Positions 42,151 through 50,910 are shown, counted from the stretch's first letter. The stretch is 64,000 nucleotides of DNA from Thermoanaerobacterium aotearoense (GCF_009905255.1 NZ_CP047602.1:2503501-2567500), one strand, 5' to 3'. A program made the numbers and translations. Notes: generated by a model not told the origin, from the sequence alone.

Positions 42151-42687
42151 ATGTTAAAAAAGGTTGTTTCGTTGATTCTTGCTATAGTGCTACTTACAGT
42201 TTCAACTTTTAGTTCTGTTTTTGCTTTAGAAATCCCTTCAAATGAAAAAGCAATAAAATCCATAGAAGAAAATAGTTCTACTTATAATGTTACAAACATT
42301 GATTCTAAAACTGCAAAACCAATGATTGATGAATGGGTATACCAAATGAATACACCAATAGTTGGCACAGAAAGTGATTACAACATTCACGCTGGTATTA
42401 CTAATAAAGATTTGGCCTTGAGTACTTGGTTAAAAAATATTGGAATTGATACTCTATCTTCAGCATTAGCTAATTATCTACCAAATCCAGTCACTAGATT
42501 GGTAGCAAGCGCTATTATTAGTGCTATCCAAAATTGTCCTTATGGCAATACACCTTCTCTTTATTATCACGAAAATGTCTGGTATTATGGTTCATCGCTA
42601 AATAAAGAAGTTATTGATGAATGGTATGCCGATGCAGCACATACCCAATATATTTGCACTACGAAATATTTTGCATCATTTCTATGA
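42151..42687 (+). CDS. secreted protein, unknown; candidate toxin/bacteriocin
   Basis: 178 aa with a clear Sec signal peptide: KK, hydrophobic core VVSLILAIVLLTVSTFSSVFA, cleavage near residue 25. The mature part has a Ser/Asn-rich pro-like region (30-55), a helical segment (GIDTLSSALANYLPNPVTRLVASAIISAI, with two Cys nearby), and a C-terminal part rich in aromatic residues (YYHENVWYYG). No family recognised. GGGAG lies before the ATG. The next gene encodes a small membrane protein, as in SdpC/SdpI-like or other secreted toxin and immunity pairs. That comparison is about layout only; no sequence similarity is claimed. Confidence 0.75.
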   Translation: MLKKVVSLILAIVLLTVSTFSSVFALEIPSNEKAIKSIEENSSTYNVTNIDSKTAKPMIDEWVYQMNTPIVGTESDYNIHAGITNKDLALSTWLKNIGIDTLSSALANYLPNPVTRLVASAIISAIQNCPYGNTPSLYYHENVWYYGSSLNKEVIDEWYADAAHTQYICTTKYFASFL

Positions 42688-42717
42688 TGTAAATAACCAT
42701 AAGGAAGGAGTTTGTCT

Positions 42718-43014
42718 TTGAAGAGTTTATATGTTTGGCTAATAAGTATTGTAGTAAGTTTAATCATTTTTCTAATTGGTTTTGAAATGGCACGCTTTTC
42801 TGGACGGGTTTTTAAGTATTCCATACCGAAAGACAAAGAATCTAAAATTAAGTTTTTCTGCTTTATAGCAATTGTCGTCATAGCTGCCATATTAGATTTC
42901 TTTTATCCAAAAACATCTTCATTTTACTTAGCTCTGTTCACTGGATTAGCAGCCGGATTACCATATAGTTCTTCAGACAAAAATTCGAAAGATGATAAGA
43001 AGCAAAACACTTAA
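42718..43014 (+). CDS. small membrane protein with two or three helices, candidate immunity protein
   Basis: 98 aa from TTG 42718, which follows AAGGAGG-type site AGGAAGGAG by 7 nt; an in-frame TTG at 42712 is too close to it. Helices at about 4-24 and 45-60, a shorter hydrophobic stretch near 68-82, and a charged hydrophilic tail (SSDKNSKDDKKQNT). It starts 30 nt after the secreted protein stop, so both are on one transcript, which a strong terminator follows. No family recognised. Confidence 0.75.
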   Translation: MKSLYVWLISIVVSLIIFLIGFEMARFSGRVFKYSIPKDKESKIKFFCFIAIVVIAAILDFFYPKTSSFYLALFTGLAAGLPYSSSDKNSKDDKKQNT

Positions 43015-43039
43015 AGTAATTCAATTAGATAAAAATAAT

Positions 43040-43063
43040 GGCGGGAATCACCCCGCCTTCTTT
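43040..43063. terminator. bidirectional terminator at the island/metG boundary
   Basis: GGCGGG and CCCGCC pair around a short loop (43040-43058), followed by TTCTTTTT on the plus strand and A-rich ATTATTTTTA in the metG direction. It ends both the island transcript and metG. Confidence 0.85.
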
Positions 43064-44974
43064 TTATTTCACCTTCGCACCGCTTTCTATATCTTTGTCG
43101 ACAGTTACGACGGTCAATTTGCCTTCGTTTGATGCCGCCAAAATCATTCCGTACGATTCTATGCCTCTTAATTTTTTAGGCTCCAAGTTAGCAACGAGGA
43201 CGAGTTTTTTGCCTACAAGTTCATCTGGTTTGTAATGCAGTGCAAGTCCTGATACAACTTGCCTTACCTCGTCGCCTACTTTAAGCTTAAGCTTTAACAA
43301 TTTATCAGCGCCTTCTACTTTTTCGGCTTCCAATACTTCCGCAACCCTCAAATCGATCTTTGCAAAGTCATCTATTTTGATGTAATTTGTCTCTTTTTCT
43401 ACATCTACTTTTTTAGGCGATTCTTTTTCAGCTTCTTTAAGCTCTTTTTCTACATCGATCCTCGGGAAAATATTCTCCCCTCTTTTGACTTTTGTGCCTG
43501 GTTTCAGTAAGCCGAATTTAAGGCTATCCCATGTCTTTAAGTCATCGCTGATTCCAAGCTGCTCGTATATTTTGATAGGCGTATTCGGCATAAACGGCGT
43601 TATCAAAATAGCGACAAACCTCAACGATTCAACAAGGTTGTAAAGAACAGTTTTAAGCCTTCCTTTCTTGTCTTCATCTTTTGCCAATACCCATGGCATC
43701 GTCTCGTCAATGTACTTATTTGCTCGCCCTACAAGCTTCCAAATCTCCGCAAGAGCATTTGAAAACTGCAGCTTATCCATATAGCTTTCAACAACTTTTG
43801 GCAAATTATTTGCTATGGATATTAGCTCATCATCAACATCATCTTTATCCGAAGTTTCAGGCACTACACTGTCGAAGTATTTTTCTACCATCGTTACAGT
43901 CCTGCTTAGAAGGTTTCCAAAGTCATTGGCAAGATCTGAGTTTATCCTGGAAATCAGAGCTTCATTTGAAAATACGCCATCTGCTCCAAACGGAACTTCT
44001 CTTAAAAGAAAATACCTTATGGCATCCACGCCGTATTTTGATACAAGCTCTTTCGGATCAACCACGTTGCCCTTCGATTTTGACATCTTGCCGCCTTCTA
44101 ATATAAGCCAACCATGGCCAAACACTTTCTTAGGTAGAGGCAAATCCAGCGCCATAAGCATTGCAGGCCATATAATAGTGTGGAATCTTACGATCTCCTT
44201 TCCAACAAGGTGTACATCTGCCGGCCAATACTTTTTAAAATCTTCATCGTCATCTGTAGAATACCCCAGTGCAGTTATATAGTTAGAAAGAGCGTCAATC
44301 CAAACATACACAACGTGCTTTGGATCAAAGGGAACTTTTACGCCCCAATCAAAGGACGTTCTGGATACGCACAAGTCCTCAAGTCCGGATTTAATAAAGC
44401 TTACCATCTCATTTAGCCTTGATTCAGGCTGTATAAAGTCTGGATGCTCCTCGTAGTATTTAAGAAGTTTGTCAGCGTAATTTGAAAGCTTAAAGAAATA
44501 GCTTTCCTCTTTCACAAGCTCTACAGGTCTGCCGCAATCTGGACAGTTCCCATCTACAAGCTGTTTCTCCGTCCAAAACGTCTCGCAAGGTGTGCAGTAC
44601 CAACCTTCGTATTCACTTTTGTATATGTCCCCTTTTTCGTAAAGCTTTGTAAATATCTTTTGCACAATCTCTTCGTGCTGCTGGTCCGTCGTCCTTATAA
44701 ACTTATCATTGCTTATGTCCATTGTCTTCCACAAATCTTTTATCCACGCCACAATTTCATCTACATACTGTTTCGGCGTAACGCCTTTTTCTTTTGCCTT
44801 TCTCTGTATCTTCTGACCGTGCTCATCTGTTCCTGTCAAAAACATCACGTCATAACCTGTAAGCCTTTTAAACCGAGCCATCGCATCTGCAGCGACAGTC
44901 GTATAAGAATGACCTATATGCAGCTTATCGCTTGGATAATATATAGGTGTCGTAATGTAAAAAGTCTTCGCCAT
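43064..44974 (-). CDS. metG: methionyl-tRNA synthetase
   Basis: Class I aminoacyl-tRNA synthetase that charges tRNA-Met, 636 aa. HIGH motif as LHIGHSY, KMSKS as GGKMSKSKGN, and zinc ligands CTPC and CPDC, the form with one zinc knuckle. The C-terminal tRNA-binding domain (about 535-636, IDDFAKIDLRVAEVLEAE) is of the EMAP/Trbp111 type. The ATG at 44974 follows GAGGAGG by 6 nt; an in-frame ATG 15 nt upstream is disfavoured. Expression is controlled by the T-box leader directly upstream. Confidence 0.97.
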   Translation of the reverse strand: MAKTFYITTPIYYPSDKLHIGHSYTTVAADAMARFKRLTGYDVMFLTGTDEHGQKIQRKAKEKGVTPKQYVDEIVAWIKDLWKTMDISNDKFIRTTDQQHEEIVQKIFTKLYEKGDIYKSEYEGWYCTPCETFWTEKQLVDGNCPDCGRPVELVKEESYFFKLSNYADKLLKYYEEHPDFIQPESRLNEMVSFIKSGLEDLCVSRTSFDWGVKVPFDPKHVVYVWIDALSNYITALGYSTDDDEDFKKYWPADVHLVGKEIVRFHTIIWPAMLMALDLPLPKKVFGHGWLILEGGKMSKSKGNVVDPKELVSKYGVDAIRYFLLREVPFGADGVFSNEALISRINSDLANDFGNLLSRTVTMVEKYFDSVVPETSDKDDVDDELISIANNLPKVVESYMDKLQFSNALAEIWKLVGRANKYIDETMPWVLAKDEDKKGRLKTVLYNLVESLRFVAILITPFMPNTPIKIYEQLGISDDLKTWDSLKFGLLKPGTKVKRGENIFPRIDVEKELKEAEKESPKKVDVEKETNYIKIDDFAKIDLRVAEVLEAEKVEGADKLLKLKLKVGDEVRQVVSGLALHYKPDELVGKKLVLVANLEPKKLRGIESYGMILAASNEGKLTVVTVDKDIESGAKVK

Positions 44975-45017
44975 AAAAATCCTCCTCATCTTATAACTTT
45001 ATTTTTAAGGCGTAAAA

Positions 45018-45292
45018 AAACCCGCCTCCCACTAAGGGGCGAGTTTGATCGCGATACCACCCTTTTCACATACGCCTCACGGCAGTATGCCTCGTAAAGT
45101 GCTGTCACACTCCTACTCTGTAACGGGAAATCCCGCCAAAGCCTACTTAGTTTCAGCTTTGAAGCTCAAGGTCCATGTTCAAAAGTTCATTCTCTGCTGG
45201 CTTTCACCTTAACCCAGCTCTCTTTAAGAGAAATTCCTTTCTACTCTTCCCTTCATTGCCTTTTTAATATATTATTTACATCATTACATAAT
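45018..45292 (-). promoter_or_regulatory. T-box riboswitch, methionine specifier, upstream of metG
   Basis: The minus-strand leader contains the T-box core GGGTGGTATCGCG (45062-45050), an antiterminator region, and a terminator stem ACTCGCC / GGCGGGT (about 45045-45019) followed by TTTTTTT. Stem I shows the AGTA-type bulge region and a GGTGAAAGCC distal loop. The codon in the expected specifier loop (GAACATGGACC) is AUG at 45176-45174. Uncharged tRNA-Met would pair with it and with the T-box and prevent termination, so metG rises when methionyl-tRNA is short. Confidence 0.88.
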
Positions 45293-45321
45293 AATATACT
45301 TTATCGCAAATACATTGTCAA
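45293..45321 (-). promoter_or_regulatory. promoter of the T-box/metG transcript
   Basis: Minus-strand perfect TTGACA (45321-45316) and TATATT (45298-45293) with 17-nt spacer. It abuts the end of the upstream nucleotidyltransferase gene. Confidence 0.75.
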
Positions 45322-46725
45322 CTATATTTTCTCCATCCTCATTCTTTCTTCCACAAATTTTACTGCGTCTTCTCTGCTTTCTATTTCACCGTAAAATTGA
45401 TTTTTTCTCAATTCGTACAGTATTTGATTTAAAAGCTTATAATCTTTAAGATCGAAATTGACTATTATATCAAGCGGCGTAAGAAGTGGTGTCTTCGTCC
45501 TTTCAAAGTCCATGTACCTTCTTAATAGCTTGGTTATGAAATTTCTATAGCATGAAGCTTCATTTAACCGGCCTTGTCCTTTCATAGCCGAGGTAACATC
45601 GGCCAACGACAAAAGCAAGCACCCCAAAGCATTTTCTTCAAGGTCTGAAAAAAACTTAAACAATGCTTTGTTTCCAATCCCATCTATGTACAGTGAAAAT
45701 GGGTTTCCGTGGTACAAGACCATCTTCTTTATCAGGGATGCTTCTTTTTTCGCCAGTTTTAATCTTTTAGCTATATCTGCAACAATTTTTTCTCCCTTTA
45801 CATCGTGATTGTAGAACTGAAGCCTGTTATCAGAATCTATATAAATGGCATCTTTTTTGCCGATTTCATGAAACATTGCAGCAAGTTTCAATACATCTTT
45901 TAGTTTGTTTCCCGAAGAAAGATCTTTATCAAGGTACTTTTTGACCAAATTCTCTATATCTGAAGGAAATCTAAGCTCATTTACAATCGTTTCATATTCT
46001 TCTATCGTTTTTATAGAATGATGCCATGAGTCTAAAACCTGATAATAGCACTTGCCTATCTCTTTCATCTCAGCTATCTCAGGAAAAATCGCATCGATTA
46101 ACCCCAGCTCGTCCATCATTTGTACGTATTTGAAGGACTCCTTTGACTTAAGTATAGAATATATTTCACTCATAATCCTTTCTGAAGAAACATTCTCAAT
46201 CAAATCGGCTTTTTCTCTTATAAGATTTTTGGAATCCTCATCTATGGAAAAATTGTATTTGGCTGCAAATCTAATAGCTCTAAGCATCCTTAAAGGGTCA
46301 TCATCGAAGGAACTTTTCCCTACGCATTTTATCTTCTTTTCTCTTAAATCCTTTAGCCCGCCTAAAGGATCTATTATCAAGTCTACATCAAAAAAATCAT
46401 TTAGCCTTATTGCCATCGCATTTATCGTAAAATCCCTATGAAGCAAATCTTCATCTATATTTTCGCCTCTGATTTGCGTAAAATCCAGCACTATATTTTC
46501 ATACACGACTCTATATGTTCCTCTGTCCTCTGCATAAGGCACGTAAGAGCCTTTTAGCTTATCACATACAAGCTTTGAAACCGAAGCAGCATCACCTAAT
46601 ACAGCAAAATCATAATCGCTTATATCTACATTTAGTATTCTGTCCCTTATAGTTCCTCCTACAATATAGACTTTTTCGGCCTCATCAGATAGTATGCGCT
46701 TTATCCTATTTATCAATATCCCCAT
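45322..46725 (-). CDS. cca: tRNA nucleotidyltransferase (CCA/poly(A) polymerase family) with HD domain
   Basis: 467-aa class II nucleotidyltransferase that adds or repairs the 3' CCA of tRNA. Catalytic head: IVGGTIRDRIL and DYDFAVLG (the DxD metal site), RDFTINAMAI, and a flexible RRD-type loop (DDPLRMLRAIRFAAKYNF). The C-terminal half has an HD phosphohydrolase domain with HEIGKKDAI and YHGNPF. The HD-bearing form is common in clostridia. Whether it adds full CCA or only part of it cannot be told; I see no second enzyme in the window. Confidence 0.9.
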   Translation of the reverse strand: MGILINRIKRILSDEAEKVYIVGGTIRDRILNVDISDYDFAVLGDAASVSKLVCDKLKGSYVPYAEDRGTYRVVYENIVLDFTQIRGENIDEDLLHRDFTINAMAIRLNDFFDVDLIIDPLGGLKDLREKKIKCVGKSSFDDDPLRMLRAIRFAAKYNFSIDEDSKNLIREKADLIENVSSERIMSEIYSILKSKESFKYVQMMDELGLIDAIFPEIAEMKEIGKCYYQVLDSWHHSIKTIEEYETIVNELRFPSDIENLVKKYLDKDLSSGNKLKDVLKLAAMFHEIGKKDAIYIDSDNRLQFYNHDVKGEKIVADIAKRLKLAKKEASLIKKMVLYHGNPFSLYIDGIGNKALFKFFSDLEENALGCLLLSLADVTSAMKGQGRLNEASCYRNFITKLLRRYMDFERTKTPLLTPLDIIVNFDLKDYKLLNQILYELRKNQFYGEIESREDAVKFVEERMRMEKI

Positions 46726-46783
46726 ATCATGTAAACTCCTCGTTTTTTATTATTACTGCCTTTAGTATATCAAATTTGAACCG

Positions 46784-47314
46784 TTAAAAAAACAGTCTGC
46801 TATAAAAAACAGATGACAGTATTGCGGCGATATCGGCAGCAATGCCTGCTACTATGGAATGCCTCATCTTTTTGACTCCAACAGATCCAAAATAAACTGC
46901 TAAGACGTAAAACGTAGTCTCAGTGGAGCCGTACATGACAGAAGCAAGTTTGGCTGTAAATGAATCAGGCCCATGGGATTTAATAAGTTCCGTCGCTATG
47001 CCTAATGCACCGCTTCCAGATAGAGGCCTTATGAGTGCCAATGGCACTACATCTGACGGCATCCCAATTTTTGCAGTAAGCGGTGAAATCCACTTTGCAA
47101 AGATATCTAAAGTACCTGATGCCCTTAAGACTCCCACTGCCACCAACATTGCCAGCAAAGCAGGAAATATTTTTATTATTGTATTAATGCCTTCTTTTGC
47201 ACCATCTAAAAAGACTTCATAGACTTTTACATGTTTAATTAACCCGTATGCAGGAATCAAAAGCATTATGGCTGGAATTATAAACTCAGAAATTGATTTA
47301 AGCAAAAATATCAC
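46784..47314 (-). CDS. spmB: spore maturation protein SpmB
   Basis: 176-aa membrane protein of the nucleoside-recognition/Gate domain family, about five helices, with GAKEGINTIIKIFPALLAMLVAVGVLRASG and the PLIRPLSGSGALG-type segment. With SpmA it is needed for normal dehydration of the spore core in Bacillus. Its start overlaps the end of spmA by 4 nt. Confidence 0.95.
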   Translation of the reverse strand: MIFLLKSISEFIIPAIMLLIPAYGLIKHVKVYEVFLDGAKEGINTIIKIFPALLAMLVAVGVLRASGTLDIFAKWISPLTAKIGMPSDVVPLALIRPLSGSGALGIATELIKSHGPDSFTAKLASVMYGSTETTFYVLAVYFGSVGVKKMRHSIVAGIAADIAAILSSVFYSRLFF

Positions 47315-47895
47315 TCCTTAAAAAGTGATGACTTTTCAAGTGATTTTACGACCACAAGGCCTACGGTTAAAGCTGTAACGCTGGATAAAAGTCCAGCCAA
47401 TACAAAATCTGCTGGATTTTTCGCACCCAAAGAAGCCCTTAACCCTATCATTACAGCAGGGAGAAGCTGAACTGATGCAGTATTTATGACGAGAAATGTG
47501 CACATGGAGTTAGATGCAACATCCCTTTTATTCAACTCTTGAAGGTACTCCATAGCCTTAATTCCAAAAGGCGTGGCCGCATTGCCTAACCCCAACATAT
47601 TAGCCGATATATTCATTATCATAGCACCAATGGCAGGATGATCTTTAGGTATTTCAGGGAATAGTTTTATTATGGCTGGTTTTAAGACCTTTGCCAGCAT
47701 GTCCATAAGCCCAGATTTTTCAGCTATCTGCATTATACCCAACCATAAAGACATGATGCCTACGAGTCCTATTGATATTGTGACAGCCGACTCAGATGAA
47801 TCAATTATAGCTTTTGATACTTCCCCCATCCTACCGTTTATCATACCGACAACAATACCTACACCAATCATGAAGATCCATATATAATTTATCAA
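47311..47895 (-). CDS. spmA: spore maturation protein SpmA
   Basis: Membrane partner of SpmB, 194 aa from a TTG start at 47895. The TTG follows GGGGGAG by 6 nt and gives MINYIWIFMIGVG, matching the usual SpmA N-terminus; the earlier in-frame ATGs would place this ribosome binding site inside the gene. Motifs NGRMGEVSKAIIDSS and NMLGLGNAATPFGIKAM are diagnostic. Confidence 0.94.
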   Translation of the reverse strand: MINYIWIFMIGVGIVVGMINGRMGEVSKAIIDSSESAVTISIGLVGIMSLWLGIMQIAEKSGLMDMLAKVLKPAIIKLFPEIPKDHPAIGAMIMNISANMLGLGNAATPFGIKAMEYLQELNKRDVASNSMCTFLVINTASVQLLPAVMIGLRASLGAKNPADFVLAGLLSSVTALTVGLVVVKSLEKSSLFKE

Positions 47896-47956
47896 CTTTA
47901 TCTCCCCCATCCTATAAAAATTTATGTTATTTTTAAAAAAAAATGCCATTAAACTA

Positions 47957-47985
47957 TTGACTTATTTTTCAAAACTTGGTATTAT
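47957..47985 (+). promoter_or_regulatory. promoter of the AbrB-type regulator gene
   Basis: TTGACT (47957-47962) and TATTAT (47980-47985) with a 17-nt spacer, 50 nt before the start codon. Confidence 0.7.
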
Positions 47986-48034
47986 TAGAATGCAAAGAAT
48001 TTGTCGAATTTTGTAGTTTTAGGAGGGGAGAGAT

Positions 48035-48283
48035 ATGTTGAAATCCACAGGAATTGTAAGAAAAGTGGACGAGTTGGGAAGAGTTGTCATTCCTATCGAA
48101 CTTAGAAGGACTCTGAATATTGCAGAAAGAGACGCTTTGGAAATCTACGTGGATGGCGAGCAGATTGTGCTTAAAAAGTACGAGCCTGCATGTATTTTCT
48201 GCGGCAATGCAGAAAATGTCGTCAATTACAAAGGCAAAAACATCTGCAAAGCATGCCTCGATGACATTAAAAAAAGCGAATAA
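48035..48283 (+). CDS. abrB: AbrB-family transition-state regulator with C-terminal zinc knuckle
   Basis: 82-aa DNA-binding protein. The swapped-hairpin AbrB domain (about 1-48: KSTGIVRKVDELGRVVIPIELRRTLNI) is followed by a short zinc-ribbon-like tail with two CxxC pairs (CIFCGNAEN, ICKACL), a layout typical of AbrB/Abh proteins of anaerobic Firmicutes. It sits in the same place as abrB in Bacillus (beside rsmI and metS), where AbrB represses post-exponential genes. AGGAGGGGAG precedes the ATG. Confidence 0.94.
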   Translation: MLKSTGIVRKVDELGRVVIPIELRRTLNIAERDALEIYVDGEQIVLKKYEPACIFCGNAENVVNYKGKNICKACLDDIKKSE

Positions 48284-48290
48284 TATTAAA

Positions 48291-48322
48291 AAATAATAGA
48301 AGTTTTACTTCTATTATTTTTT
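48291..48322. terminator. bidirectional terminator
   Basis: AAATAATAGAAGT and ACTTCTATTATTT form a perfect stem with a 3-nt loop and a run of T on the plus strand. It separates the convergent abrB-type and CDF genes. Confidence 0.87.
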
Positions 48323-49200
48323 TACTCTGTTACTTCATTTTTATCATAAGGCTCTATATGAACGATGACTTCAGTGACACCAGGTATTTCCTTTTTTAAT
48401 TTTTCTTCCAACTGATCAGCTATATAATGGGCATCTGTTATGTTTTCACTCGGGTCAACCATTATATGCATGTCTATATTTATGTCGTCTTCTCTGCCTC
48501 TGCTTCTTATTTGATGGCAAGAAAGCACACCTTTTACAGATAAAGCGATGTCGCGGATTTTTTCTGAATCTATCACTATTCTGTCGCACAGTATATCAGA
48601 GCTATGCTTTATTATTTCAATACCTGCTTTTACGATGAATATTGATATTGCTACAGACATCAGCGGATCGATGTATGGCGGTATTCCAAGTTTTAATGCA
48701 ATAAGCGTAATAAGAACAGAGACAGACACGTATATGTCGCTTTTTGTGTGGAGTGAATCAGATACAAGTATGTCGCTTTTTAAATTTACTCCTTGTCTGT
48801 ACTCATAAGTGAATACAAATATATTAAGCAATAATGTAGTAATCATTATTATGAAGCTATCTAAGGTGATTTTTGGTTCTACAGGATTTAAAAGCCTTCC
48901 ATAAGCTTCTCTTAGTATAGTATAGCTTACTGCAAACAGCATCACAGATATAAAAATTGATGAAAATGTCTCAAATTTTTTATGTCCATAAGGATGTTCT
49001 TCGTCCTGCGGTTTTGACGCTAAATATATGCCTACAAGACCTACTATATTGCCTGAGCTATCTGATAATGAATGAAACCCATCAGCTACCATGCTGGCGC
49101 TTTTTATATGCAAACCGTATAAAAGTTTAGCCAACGCCACAGCTATATTTATAAACAGTATGAGTATCAAAACATTCTTTATCTTTTTAAATGAATTCAT
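48322..49200 (-). CDS. cation diffusion facilitator transporter (FieF/YiiP type)
   Basis: 292-aa metal efflux protein: six helices (about 8-30 onward) and a C-terminal cytoplasmic ferredoxin-like domain. Metal-site motifs are visible as ADGFHSLSDSSGN (helix 2) and SDSLHTKSD (helix 5). The C-terminal domain contains VDIDMHIMVDP-like text (here DDINIDMHIMVDPSENIT). Exports Zn, Fe, Mn or Co against protons. AAGGGG precedes the ATG at 49200. A Fur-box-like sequence lies about 110 nt upstream. Confidence 0.92.
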   Translation of the reverse strand: MNSFKKIKNVLILILFINIAVALAKLLYGLHIKSASMVADGFHSLSDSSGNIVGLVGIYLASKPQDEEHPYGHKKFETFSSIFISVMLFAVSYTILREAYGRLLNPVEPKITLDSFIIMITTLLLNIFVFTYEYRQGVNLKSDILVSDSLHTKSDIYVSVSVLITLIALKLGIPPYIDPLMSVAISIFIVKAGIEIIKHSSDILCDRIVIDSEKIRDIALSVKGVLSCHQIRSRGREDDINIDMHIMVDPSENITDAHYIADQLEEKLKKEIPGVTEVIVHIEPYDKNEVTE

Positions 49201-49306
49201 TATAAAACCCCTTTGTATCAATTGATAATTTTTAATATAATACATATTATATGCTTAAACTAAAAATTATGCAATATATTAAGATACTTTTATGGTTAAA
49301 GATTAT

Positions 49307-49321
49307 TGATTATCATTATCA
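49307..49321. promoter_or_regulatory. Fur-box-like site upstream of the CDF gene
   Basis: TGATTATCATTATCA differs in one position from the 7-1-7 Fur consensus TGATAATNATTATCA. It lies between the divergent-free gap of rsmI and the CDF gene, about 107 bp upstream of the latter's start. A second GATA-rich half site (CTGATACTGATAG) follows. Metal-responsive control of efflux is plausible. Confidence 0.5.
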
Positions 49322-49346
49322 ACTGATACTGATAGGCGAAATCGAA

Positions 49347-50162
49347 TTACGATTCATCTTTCAATGCAAGCTTGTAAATTTCGCTCTTAGGTATTTTTAA
49401 TTGTTTAGCCGTCAATTTAATCGCTTCCTTCTTATCCATGCCACATTCAATATACCTTCTGAGAAGCTCCTCTGGCTCCATCGCAACTTCATCTTTTCCA
49501 CCCTCTATAAGGACTACAATTTCTCCTTTTACGTCATCCCCCAATTTTGATAGAACTTCATCTGCCGTACCTCTTATGTACTCTTCATGCACTTTTGTAA
49601 GCTCTCTTGCTATTACAACCTTTCTGTCCTCTATGTACGGCTTTAATTCTTCCAACGTTCTGACAATTCTATGAGGCGCTTCATAAATGATAACCGTTCT
49701 CTTTTCTCTCCCTATTTCATCCAAGACACTTTCTCTCTCGCTTTTCTTTGTTGGCAAAAATCCCAAGAAGACAAACTTCTTTGTGTCAAGTCCAGAACCT
49801 ACTAATGCCGTTGTTATAGCTGTAGCACCGGGCAGTGACACTACATTTATCTTTTCTTCCAAACAAAGTTTTACAAGGTCTTCTCCGGGGTCAGATATTC
49901 CCGGTGTACCAGCATCAGTAACCAGCGCTACATTTTTACCGGCTTTTAAATCTATCAAAAGTTTTTCACCGCTTGAAACTTTGTTATGCTCATGATAGCT
50001 TACTACTGTTTTTTTTATATCGTAATGATTCAAAAGTTTCAAAGTCTGCCTTGTGTCTTCAGCAGCTATTATATCCACTTCTTTAAGCACCCTTAAAACT
50101 CTTAAGGTTATGTCTTCCAAATTTCCAATTGGTGTTGGACACAAATACAAGCTTCCAGACAT
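49347..50162 (-). CDS. rsmI: 16S rRNA 2'-O-ribose C1402 methyltransferase RsmI
   Basis: 271-aa SAM-dependent methyltransferase of the tetrapyrrole-methylase fold. LYLCPTPIGNLEDITLRVL at the start, AEDTRQT, DAGTPGISDPGE and PGATAITTALVGSGL are diagnostic. It methylates C1402 in the ribosomal decoding centre. Its start directly follows the preceding methyltransferase gene (1-nt gap), as yabC follows yabB closely in Bacillus. Confidence 0.97.
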   Translation of the reverse strand: MSGSLYLCPTPIGNLEDITLRVLRVLKEVDIIAAEDTRQTLKLLNHYDIKKTVVSYHEHNKVSSGEKLLIDLKAGKNVALVTDAGTPGISDPGEDLVKLCLEEKINVVSLPGATAITTALVGSGLDTKKFVFLGFLPTKKSERESVLDEIGREKRTVIIYEAPHRIVRTLEELKPYIEDRKVVIARELTKVHEEYIRGTADEVLSKLGDDVKGEIVVLIEGGKDEVAMEPEELLRRYIECGMDKKEAIKLTAKQLKIPKSEIYKLALKDES

Positions 50163-50163
50163 G

Positions 50164-50910
50164 CTATTCCTCCTCTATCGAAGTTTTTCCGTATATGCTT
50201 AAAAGCTCTTTCGTATATTCTCCATTTTCTTCGTAGACGTAAAGGGGCGGCATTATTACAACACCACTTTTTGCGCCTTTTTTTGCCTCTACCAAGACTA
50301 AATTCGGCTTTTCCCCAAAATGTGGATGGATAAACCTTATTTTTTTAGGCTCTAAGTTGCAAATCCGCAAATTATAAACAATATCCACAATCCTATCCAC
50401 TCTATGCACTAAAAAAAACTTGCCTCCAAACTTTAAAAGCTTTGCTGCAACCTTTATAAAATCGTCAAGTCCGCCATTTAACTCATATCGCGATATGTTT
50501 TCACTTTCGCTATTTTTGTCAAACCCTGTCTTGTACGGCATGTACGGAGGATTGGACGTCACAATATCGTATTTTTCAATTCCCAACTTATCCACAACAT
50601 TTCTAATATCATCGTTTATTATGTCTATTCTGCCTTCAAAATTATTGAGATATACGTTTCTTATAGCAATATTGGCAACTTCACTTTGTATTTCAACACC
50701 TACAATACGTGTATCTCTTGATTTTCCTGCTATCAAAATTGGTATGATGCCTGTTCCACAGCCTAAGTCTACAATCTTATCTCCTCTTTTTGTGTATACA
50801 AAATTGGAAAGCAATACAGCATCCATCCCAAATTTAAACATGTCTTCTCTCTGTATGAGCTTAAGTCCATTCAAATTCAAATCGTCAATTCTCTCGCCAT
50901 CTTTTAGCAT
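50164..50910 (-). CDS. TrmN6/YabB-type adenine N6-methyltransferase
   Basis: 248-aa class I SAM methyltransferase: SAM motif IVDLGCGTGIIPIL and catalytic TSNPPYMPY (NPPY, typical of N6-adenine enzymes). Orthologous position to B. subtilis yabB, whose relatives in gamma-proteobacteria (TrmN6) methylate A37 of tRNA1-Val. Target RNA in this lineage is not shown by sequence. Operonic with rsmI. Confidence 0.9.
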   Translation of the reverse strand: MLKDGERIDDLNLNGLKLIQREDMFKFGMDAVLLSNFVYTKRGDKIVDLGCGTGIIPILIAGKSRDTRIVGVEIQSEVANIAIRNVYLNNFEGRIDIINDDIRNVVDKLGIEKYDIVTSNPPYMPYKTGFDKNSESENISRYELNGGLDDFIKVAAKLLKFGGKFFLVHRVDRIVDIVYNLRICNLEPKKIRFIHPHFGEKPNLVLVEAKKGAKSGVVIMPPLYVYEENGEYTKELLSIYGKTSIEEE

